From contig JBGSKF010000159.1 in assembly GCA_041741375.1 (NCBI GenBank), forward strand, positions 1 to 21,024: DNA of 21,024 bases. Reading direction: 5' to 3'. Positions 15,803 to 21,024 of this stretch are shown piece after piece. Within the stretch, counting starts at the first letter, position 1. Every line of letters begins with the position of its first letter. The notes below the pieces were generated by a model that was not told the origin of the DNA, did no database searches, and saw only the letters and a program-made list of their open reading frames with translations. The stretch is from OFTM291 sp041741375 (lineage in GTDB: Bacteria > Gemmatimonadota > Gemmatimonadetes > Gemmatimonadales > GWC2-71-9). Position numbers and translations under genes: made by a program.

Positions 15803-16435
15803 TCAGGGGCGGCGACCGACCCAGCACCCCGGAGTTTCGGCGAGGATTTCGAATGGCATCTCCGGGAGAACGGGACCGGTGACCACCACGCGGAGCCCCG
15901 GCAGAACCGCCCGCCCCGCCTCGGTGACCCAGACCGGGTCCCGGGCCGAGTCCCCCCCGATCACGGCTCCCCTCATGCTGGAGGGCTTGATCGGCATCCG
16001 CGGTGACCGAATGATGCTGATCGCGGTCGAGTCGGCTGCGACCATCCTCGGCGCCAGAGACGCGGGGGGGTTGAGCAGCACGAGTCTGACCCCCGGAAGC
16101 AGGGCCTCAATGTCCGGGGCGAGCATCGTGGCCCGATCCACCAGCAGGAGATACCCCCCCGGTCCCTCGATCCCCATCAGGGCAAGAGCCGCCTCCGCCG
16201 ACAGGGGAGCCGAGATTTCTCCGCCTCCTCCTTGCCCGGTCTCCGCGGGGTCTTGCCCTTCATCCCGACCGAAATCGAGGACCCCCTCGCGGAGAGTCAC
16301 AACCTTTCCGCAGACCGGACACCCAATCTCTCCTCGCATCACGCGTCTCCCGTCCATCACCTCGGGCAACAGAACGAGGAACTGTTCCGGGTGGTCAGAG
16401 GGGCACTTGAGGTGGTCGGTCAACTCGATGAACAT
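15803..16435 (-). CDS. Trm112-like zinc-ribbon protein with unknown C-terminal region
   Basis: 210 residues. The N-terminus resembles Trm112/YcaR-type zinc ribbons: MFIELTDHLKCPSDHPEQ then GCPVCGKVVTLREGVLDF, with C11, C39 and C42 (and possibly H15) as ligands. After an acidic linker, a hydrophobic block of about 130 residues (YLLLVDRATMLAPDIEALLPGVRLVLLNPP, later AVLPGLRVVVTGPVLPEMPFEILAETPGCWVG) looks like a Rossmann-type fold but I recognise no catalytic motif; it has no SAM-binding GxGxG. ATG 16435 lies 13 bases after the SDR stop. A TTG at 16465 would overlap the SDR. The gene probably belongs to the pterin operon, with no known link in function. Confidence 0.65.
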   Translation of the reverse strand: MFIELTDHLKCPSDHPEQFLVLLPEVMDGRRVMRGEIGCPVCGKVVTLREGVLDFGRDEGQDPAETGQGGGGEISAPLSAEAALALMGIEGPGGYLLLVDRATMLAPDIEALLPGVRLVLLNPPASLAPRMVAADSTAISIIRSPRMPIKPSSMRGAVIGGDSARDPVWVTEAGRAVLPGLRVVVTGPVLPEMPFEILAETPGCWVGRRP

Positions 16436-16448
16436 GAGATCGACAGGC

Positions 16449-17186
16449 TCAGGCGGCGGGGCCAAGACGGAGCCACTCGATGTCCACCCGGGCGGGCCGG
16501 GTGGCCGTGAAGAGAACGGCGTCCGCCACGTCTTCGGGGCGCAGCATCGATGCCCGGGGTGGAAACCCCTCCCGGTTGTCCGGGTCCCAGGGATCCCAGA
16601 CCGCGGTGTCCGTGGGGCCCGGCGAGATCAGGGTGCACAGAACGCCGGAGCCGTGACATTCCGCCCGGAGCACTTCGTGCAGGCCCCGCACCCCGAACTT
16701 CGAGGCGGCGTAGGCGGCATTGTCCGGAAAGCCCACATGGTCCGCGATGCTGCCGATCAGGATATGCCTCCTTCCTGGAGCGCCTCGATCCCCCCCGTTC
16801 TCGTTCCGTGTCCGCATCACCGGCAGCAGGGCCCGGGCCACGAGATAGGGAGCTCGCAGATTGATGGCGATCTGAGCGTCGAAGACCTCCGGAGAGGTGG
16901 CCTCCAGCGGTGCCATCGTGAAGGCGCCCGCGTTGTTCACCACGAGACTCGGGACTCCGACCTCCCGACAGACGCGCGCCATCACCGTGGTCACGGCCTC
17001 CGCATCCGTGAGGTCGCAGGCATAGCCGATTCCCTCGGGTGAACGGCCCACCGGCACGGTGCGGGCGATCCGCACCACGGTGGCCTCCGCCGTCGCCAGG
17101 GCACGAGCCACGGCCGCCCCAATGCCGCGTGAGGCTCCGGTCACCACCGCCACGTGGCCCCGAAGGGAGTGGGATGGCGCGTTCAC
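16449..17186 (-). CDS. Short-chain dehydrogenase/reductase (candidate sepiapterin reductase)
   Basis: 245 residues of the classical SDR family: cofactor motif TGASRGIG (16-23), NNAG (84-87), S146, and YAASK with Y159 and K163 as catalytic residues. The fold predicts NAD(P)H-dependent reduction of a carbonyl. The GTG start at 17186 overlaps the folE stop as GTGA, so it is translationally coupled to the pterin genes. This placement makes sepiapterin-reductase-type reduction of 6-pyruvoyl-tetrahydropterin a reasonable candidate role, but the sequence alone also fits FabG-like or other SDRs. The in-frame region upstream of 17186 overlaps folE in another frame and is not coding. Confidence 0.85.
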   Translation of the reverse strand: MNAPSHSLRGHVAVVTGASRGIGAAVARALATAEATVVRIARTVPVGRSPEGIGYACDLTDAEAVTTVMARVCREVGVPSLVVNNAGAFTMAPLEATSPEVFDAQIAINLRAPYLVARALLPVMRTRNENGGDRGAPGRRHILIGSIADHVGFPDNAAYAASKFGVRGLHEVLRAECHGSGVLCTLISPGPTDTAVWDPWDPDNREGFPPRASMLRPEDVADAVLFTATRPARVDIEWLRLGPAA

Positions 17187-17770
17187 TCGGGGGACCGATG
17201 CCCGTGCACCAGTCGCAGAAACTCGTCCCGGGTCATCCCATCCTGCCGGAAGACACCCCGGAGGGCGGAGGTGACCGTCCGGGAGTTCTGCTTCTCCACC
17301 CCCCGCATCATCATGCACAGGTGCACCGCCTCGATCACGACACCGCACCCCCGGGGATGGAGCACCTCCATGAGGGCATCCGCGATCTGGTCGGTGAGGC
17401 GTTCCTGCACCTGGAGCCGCCGGGCGAACACCTCCACGACGCGGGGAATCTTGCTCAGGCCGATGATGCGGCCGTTGGGCAGATAGGCCACATGGGCCCG
17501 CCCGAAAAACGGGAGGAGATGGTGCTCGCACATGGAGTAGAGTTCGATGTCCCGGACCAGAATCATGTTCTCGTGTGATTCCTCGAACACGCCGGTCCCC
17601 ACCTCCTCCTCGACGGACATGCCATATCCCCGGGTGAGCCACCGCATCGAGCGTTCCACCCGGTCGGGGGTCTGTGCCAGACCGGCGCGATCGGGATCCT
17701 CTCCCAGCGCGGTCAGGATGTGCCGAACCTCGGCGGCAAAGGGCGTGCTCCGGCGTTCAGGTTCCATCAT
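17183..17770 (-). CDS. folE: GTP cyclohydrolase I
   Basis: 195 residues, the standard length. It converts GTP to 7,8-dihydroneopterin triphosphate, the first step of folate and of biopterin synthesis. Zinc ligands C81, H84 (in SMCEHHLLPF) and C152 (in VHLCMMMRGV) are present. The catalytic H83 and H150 are also in place. VEKQNSRTVTSALRGVF carries the conserved C-terminal signature. The start is ATGATG at 17770/17767, overlapping the end of the upstream gene by 11-14 bases; the extension to 17908 overlaps that gene fully and is rejected. Its position between a PTPS-type synthase and an SDR suggests a biopterin rather than a folate context, though a folate role is not excluded. Confidence 0.96.
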   Translation of the reverse strand: MMEPERRSTPFAAEVRHILTALGEDPDRAGLAQTPDRVERSMRWLTRGYGMSVEEEVGTGVFEESHENMILVRDIELYSMCEHHLLPFFGRAHVAYLPNGRIIGLSKIPRVVEVFARRLQVQERLTDQIADALMEVLHPRGCGVVIEAVHLCMMMRGVEKQNSRTVTSALRGVFRQDGMTRDEFLRLVHGHRSPE

Positions 17771-18170
17771 AATCCACGAAGTTGCGAGGGGTTTCCCAGA
17801 GACGCACCCGCGCCAACCGGCCGGCGGGAATGTGCGGTGCGAGAGCGTTCCAGCAGAAGAGGGCGATATGTTCCGCCGAGGGAATGTGGTCGCGGAACCA
17901 AGGGACATCCAGATTCAGATTCCGGTGGTCGAGGACCGAGAGGATCTCGCGCTCGATCAGGGCGTGCAGAGTTCCCACATCAAGGACATACCCGGTGGCC
18001 GGGTCGATCTCCCCCTCGACGGTGACCTCGAGTTCATAATTGTGGCCATGATAGTTCGGATTGTTGCAGGGACCGAATGTGTCCCGGTTCCACGCCTCGT
18101 CGCGTTGAGGGTTGTGGAGGCGGTGGGCCGCGTTGAAATGCGCCTTCCGCGTGACCTGGCACCGGGGCAT
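17757..18170 (-). CDS. 6-pyruvoyl-tetrahydropterin synthase-type enzyme (PTPS; COG0720)
   Basis: 137 residues. The zinc histidines are H16 (FNAAHRL) and H41/H43 (HGH); the catalytic cysteine is C35 in FGPCNNPNYHGHNYELEV. The spacing Cys-x5-HGH is that of eukaryotic-type PTPS, which makes 6-pyruvoyl-tetrahydropterin. Bacterial QueD, which makes 6-carboxy-tetrahydropterin for queuosine, has Cys-x3-HGH. Later conserved parts are present (LDHRNLNLDVPWF, SAEHIALFCWNALAP, VRLWETPRNFVDY). A GAGG lies 7 bases before the ATG. It is the first gene of a run with folE and an SDR and overlaps folE. Annotation tools may call it QueD; I consider PTPS more likely, not proven. Confidence 0.88.
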   Translation of the reverse strand: MPRCQVTRKAHFNAAHRLHNPQRDEAWNRDTFGPCNNPNYHGHNYELEVTVEGEIDPATGYVLDVGTLHALIEREILSVLDHRNLNLDVPWFRDHIPSAEHIALFCWNALAPHIPAGRLARVRLWETPRNFVDYDGT

Positions 18171-18455
18171 GGAAGTCCTCGCCGCGACGGAGTGTGAGAA
18201 ACAGTGAGGCGCCGCCCGTCACGGAACCGGTCGGCGCCCCAGAGGTCGGCTGGTCACGGGGAGTATTATTGAAGCCCGATGATAACGCTTGGCGCCCTCG
18301 CCCCGGCGTTTGCCTTCCCCGAGGGGCATGACAGCAGCCACGGTATGTGGGCCCATCACCAGACCTGTTGGCACAATAATGTGGTTCCCCATGGCCAACC
18401 GACAGAGGTATTATACCGGTCCGCGAGAACCTCGTCAACGGATTCCGGAGTTCCC
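18171..18455. promoter_or_regulatory. Divergent promoter region between the pterin operon and a small membrane protein gene
   Basis: This 285-base gap contains no gene I can support. Three A/T-rich spots stand out in GC-rich surroundings. TAATAC on the minus strand (18263-18268) is a possible -10 for the pterin operon, giving a leader of about 85 bases. AATAAT lies at 18375, and TATTAT (18409-18414) is a possible -10 for the plus gene, 41 bases before its ATG. Neither has a good -35. Two imperfect dyads lie between: 18342-18360 around TGGGCCCA and 18367-18399 (GTTGGC...GCCAAC), possible operator sites. On the pterin side the leader can pair two GGCGCC sequences. Confidence 0.4.
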
Positions 18456-18620
18456 ATGTCCCCCCTGCTGATCGGAGCGGTTCTGGCCCTTGTCCTCTGG
18501 ACCGTGTTCACCTTTGTCGTGCCGGCCGGGCTGGGGATCGTCCACGTGCTCCTGGCCGTGGGGGTGGTGCTGTTGATGCGGTGGTGGGTGGGGAGTGGGG
18601 GGGTAGGGAGTGGGGAGTAG
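18456..18620 (+). CDS. Small membrane protein (lmo0937/DUF5670-like)
   Basis: 54 residues starting MSPLLIGAVLALVLWTVFTF. Two hydrophobic helices are seen (about 4-22 and 25-43), separated by VVPAGLG. This resembles the tiny two-helix proteins of the lmo0937/DUF5670 type, whose function is unknown. GGAG lies 5 bases before the ATG, which decides the start over the in-frame ATG at 18279. The last ten or so codons (VGSGGVGSGE) come from a G-rich repeat that also supplies the stop, so the natural C-terminus was probably shorter (near RWWV). Confidence 0.65.
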   Translation: MSPLLIGAVLALVLWTVFTFVVPAGLGIVHVLLAVGVVLLMRWWVGSGGVGSGE

Positions 18621-18682
18621 GGAGTGGGGAGTAGGGAGTAGGGAAGGGCCCCCTATTCCCTACTCCCTATTCCCTACTCCCT
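18594..18682. repeat. G-rich/C-rich inverted repeat between convergent genes
   Basis: The left side repeats GGGAGTAGGG/GGGAGTGGGG units and the right side the complementary CCCTATTCCCTACT units. 18619-18644 pairs with 18657-18682 with only two G-T pairs in 26. In RNA this makes a long hairpin and may end transcription from both sides, although no T-tract follows. The plus strand also has more than four GGG runs spaced by 2-4 bases, a G-quadruplex-like pattern. Confidence 0.8.
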
Positions 18683-18687
18683 GCAGT

Positions 18688-19659
18688 TCAGATTTCCCAG
18701 TTGGACAACAGGATCCCCGTCGCGGGCTCCTGCTCCGGATACTGATCGAGGGTCATCCTCAGGTCGGTCCAATGGACCTGGTACCCTCGATCAATCAGGA
18801 TCCTCCAGGCAGCGGGTCGTGCGGTCTGGCACCGGATCAGGAGTGAGGTGCCTCCGGCCTTTCGTGCCCCGGCCTCGGTGGCCGCCACCGTGGCGGTGAA
18901 GGCGGCCTCGGAGTCCGCGGCCACCTTGAGCATCCGCACCTCCTCTACCCCCCTTCCCTGCGCGAGGGGGACGGAGTGCCAGAGGGCCCATCCCGCCACC
19001 TCCCCCCCGGGATCGTGGCGAACCACCGACAGCCCTCCCAACCCCAAGGCTCGCGTTTCCCGGATCTCCCGTTCCCAGGACACCCCTGGCAGGAGACGAT
19101 CCGCCAGAGCCAGGCAGGCCGCGTCCTCGGAGCACCCCGCCTCCGGATCCACCCCGAAGCCCTCCACGGGCCCTGGAATGCGGGCAAGGTCTCCGGCAAG
19201 CGTCACGGTGAGGGGGCGCGGAGCGAACCCGAGTCGCGCATAGAACCCGATGTTCTCCGCCGTGCGCGGCATGGTCTCCAATCCGATCACCCGGGCTCCC
19301 CCAGCCAGGAGCCGAGCGATCCCCTCCTCCACGATGGTGGTTCCGATTCCATGGCCCTGGGCGTCGGGACGGACCGCCAGGGGACCCATCCACCCTTCGA
19401 CGCCGGCCTGATGCACCATATTGAAGGCCAGCAACTGCCGCCTGTCGTCATGCCAGAGGAGAGCTCCCTCTCCGGCGGTGGCGAAGGCATACTGCCAGAC
19501 CGGTGCGTTGAGGTACGGCACCCTCAGCGTCGTCAGGCCATCCCGCCGGTAGCGATCGGTGAAAGCCTCGGCAAAGAGCTGGTTGAGCGCCGGAATATCG
19601 TCCGGGCGGGCGACCCGGGGCCCGACCACCGCGGGGGGCGCCTTGCTACGCCGCAGCAT
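18688..19659 (-). CDS. GNAT-family acetyltransferase
   Basis: 323 residues from ATG 19659, which has GGAG 6 bases upstream; ATG 19683 is a weaker alternative. An N-terminal GNAT domain shows the acetyl-CoA loop in RPDAQGHGIG (97-106), then ARVIGLETMPRTAENIGFYARLGF, the typical helix-strand with the FYxxxGF signature. The second half (about 170-323) is probably a degenerate GNAT fold: AGWALWHSVPLA, then VEEVRMLKVAADSEAAF and WRILIDRGYQVHWTDLRM. Substrate is unknown. The start overlaps the end of the SbcC-like gene by 14 bases, so the pair is likely co-transcribed. Confidence 0.85.
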   Translation of the reverse strand: MLRRSKAPPAVVGPRVARPDDIPALNQLFAEAFTDRYRRDGLTTLRVPYLNAPVWQYAFATAGEGALLWHDDRRQLLAFNMVHQAGVEGWMGPLAVRPDAQGHGIGTTIVEEGIARLLAGGARVIGLETMPRTAENIGFYARLGFAPRPLTVTLAGDLARIPGPVEGFGVDPEAGCSEDAACLALADRLLPGVSWEREIRETRALGLGGLSVVRHDPGGEVAGWALWHSVPLAQGRGVEEVRMLKVAADSEAAFTATVAATEAGARKAGGTSLLIRCQTARPAAWRILIDRGYQVHWTDLRMTLDQYPEQEPATGILLSNWEI

Positions 19660-21024
19660 GATCCACTCCACCGAGGGGTTCATCCCGGGCGGCGGACACC
19701 CCTCGCGACACATCATGCGAGATCCGGATGACCCGGTCCACTCCCTCGCGCACTCCCTCAATGTGGGTGATGAGAATGACCTGGGGAAACCGATCCGCCA
19801 GGGAGCGCAACAGCTCCAGCACGGCGCCCCGCCGGTCCTCATCGAGTGACCCGAAGACCTCATCCAGGACGAGGAGGGAGAGGGGCTGCCCCGCCCGTTC
19901 GGCGATCATCTGGCTGATGGCGAGCCGGAGGGCAAGATTCGCCAGATCCTCCTCCCCTCCGGATATCACCTCGAGCGGAACCCCGTCATCGATGATCGTG
20001 GCGACGTAGTCCTCTGTCAGTTCCAGGTCGGTGTAGCGACCTCCGGTCAGGTCGCGCAGGAAGGTGGACGCGATGTCCGAGAGGTCGGGGCGCAGGGTCG
20101 CGTTGAGGTCGGTGCGGAGGTCGGTCAGGGCCCGGTCGAGTTCCTGGTTGAGCAACAACTCCGACGCCACCCGCTCCCGTTCCCGAAGGCGCTCCTCCCG
20201 CTCCACGCGCCGCTCCCTTACTCGGGCCACCTCCGTCGCGGCGGCCTGGCGCTCCCCCTCGGCACGGGTTCGCGCCAGTTCCGCCTCGCGATGATCCCTC
20301 GCCGCCGCACTCGCGTGGTCCCGAGCCGCCGCGTAGACCTCCGGACTCCATCCCAAGGACTCGAGCCGTCCGCGCAACGCCCGTTCCGCCGCCTCGTGGG
20401 TGCTCAACCGGGCTTCCGCCTCCGTCATCGCCGCGGTGAGCCGTTCCGCGCGTTCGGAAGCCGCCCGCAGCCGCTCGGCCTGGAGCGCCACCGGTTCGAG
20501 CTCCGCGATCCGGCCCCGAAGCGCGGCATGGACCTCCGCGTCGTAGGCGATCTCCTCGGCGCCCGTGCCGACGGCCAGGGTGGCGATCCGAGCCATCACC
20601 GTCTCCCGTTCCCGGGTGGTGGTCTCGCGATCCTGCGCCGAGCGTTCGAGCCGTCCGAGGTCGGTCTGGAGCCGGGCCACCTCGGTCTCCAGGCGAGCGC
20701 GTTCGGCTTCCGCGGTCTCCAGTTCCGCCGGCTCGCGGGAGAGCTGGTCCACGCGCTGGGCAAAGTACCGGCCATTGGTGGTGACCTCGCCCATCTGACG
20801 ATCGAGCACCGCCAGCACCTCGGCATACTCCCGTCCCAGGGGACGGTTGCAGGTGGGGCAGGCCCCATCCGGACCCGCTTCCTGGAGACGCTGGCGCTGA
20901 TCCTTGATGTCCGTGTAGTGGTCGAGCAGTTGCTGGCGACGGGTCACGGCTTCCGACCGGTCACTGATCCAGGTGGACCGGAGACGCGCCGCGCGCTCGG
21001 TGGCCGCGGCGGCCTCGCGGCGGC
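19646..21024 (-). CDS. SbcC/Rad50-like ATPase, C-terminal part (N-terminus outside window)
   Basis: The frame is open to the right edge, so only the C-terminal 450 or so residues are seen. A CPTC motif (cysteines at 20858-20860 and 20849-20851) matches the zinc hook of Rad50/SbcC. A long coiled coil rich in Glu, Arg and Ala follows. The C-terminal head has the signature VISGGEEDLANLALRLAIS, Walker B LSLLVLDEVFGSLDEDR and an H-loop LITHIEGV. SbcC works with nuclease SbcD to process DNA ends and hairpins; a partner sbcD would lie upstream, outside the window. The 3' end overlaps the acetyltransferase start. An in-frame GTG at 20947 is internal, as the frame continues upstream without a stop. 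Confidence 0.85.
   Translation of the reverse strand, partial: RREAAAATERAARLRSTWISDRSEAVTRRQQLLDHYTDIKDQRQRLQEAGPDGACPTCNRPLGREYAEVLAVLDRQMGEVTTNGRYFAQRVDQLSREPAELETAEAERARLETEVARLQTDLGRLERSAQDRETTTRERETVMARIATLAVGTGAEEIAYDAEVHAALRGRIAELEPVALQAERLRAASERAERLTAAMTEAEARLSTHEAAERALRGRLESLGWSPEVYAAARDHASAAARDHREAELARTRAEGERQAAATEVARVRERRVEREERLRERERVASELLLNQELDRALTDLRTDLNATLRPDLSDIASTFLRDLTGGRYTDLELTEDYVATIIDDGVPLEVISGGEEDLANLALRLAISQMIAERAGQPLSLLVLDEVFGSLDEDRRGAVLELLRSLADRFPQVILITHIEGVREGVDRVIRISHDVSRGVSAARDEPLGGVDHAAA

Noticed and set aside
17187..17642. Upstream extension of the SDR frame to 17642
   Set aside because: It overlaps folE in another frame. The SDR cofactor motif sits 16 residues after the GTG at 17186, as expected for the family.
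17757..18170. Assignment as QueD of queuosine synthesis
   Set aside because: The catalytic Cys to HGH spacing is five residues, not three, and no queC, queE or queF is adjacent. Kept as an alternative only.
18279..18455. Upstream extension of the small membrane protein from ATG 18279
   Set aside because: The 59 added residues have no hydrophobic or conserved pattern, cover a promoter-like region, and GGAG precedes ATG 18456.

Overview
This 21 kb window is high-GC DNA packed with short-spaced, often overlapping genes. It looks like a chromosomal segment of an environmental, probably Gram-negative bacterium. The gene mix (a Pkn-type kinase with a TPR tail, TPR proteins, a lipobox protein with an Ig-like fold, frequent GTG starts in GTGA overlaps) would suit a Gemmatimonadota-like organism. 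That placement is inference: no marker gene was searched. No rRNA, tRNA, CRISPR array, transposase or phage gene was seen.

Layout. (1) 1-2810, minus: a large membrane Ser/Thr kinase with a TPR-like tail, its C-terminus running off the window. (2) 2853-3485: a small DUF559 nuclease-like gene bracketed by inverted copies of a palindromic repeat. (3) 3472-4812, minus: a pyrimidine-nucleoside phosphorylase whose start codon overlaps that of the divergent gene at 4811. (4) 4811-9034, plus: TPR/RMD-like exported protein, GAF protein, NAD-dependent DNA ligase (ligA) and a V4R-domain protein. (5) 9035-9429: a gene-free island of at least five kinds of short repeat. (6) 9430-12604, minus: phosphoribosyltransferase, TldD-like and PmbA/TldE-like proteins, joined by 4-base overlaps. 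(7) 12786-15789, plus: TPR protein, lipoprotein, long-chain acyl-CoA synthetase. (8) 15803-18170, minus: a pterin cluster of PTPS-type synthase, GTP cyclohydrolase I, SDR reductase and a Trm112-like zinc protein. (9) 18456-18620, plus: a tiny membrane protein ending inside a G-rich inverted repeat. (10) 18688-21024, minus: a GNAT acetyltransferase and a SbcC/Rad50-like ATPase cut by the window end.

How the genes fit together. The most coherent pathway is the pterin cluster. FolE makes dihydroneopterin triphosphate, and the next enzyme has the Cys-x5-HGH spacing of 6-pyruvoyl-tetrahydropterin synthase rather than the Cys-x3-HGH of QueD. A co-transcribed SDR could be the sepiapterin-reductase step, so the operon is a candidate tetrahydrobiopterin route. 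The TldD-like protein keeps both metal-binding histidines and the C-terminal cysteine but has Arg in place of the catalytic Glu. Four genes end inside or at the edge of intergenic repeats, which suggests repeats accumulate at gene 3' ends. I did not find a clear new defence or mobile system. The strongest 'second look' items are the DUF559 cassette, the repeat island, the degenerate TldD and the putative biopterin operon.
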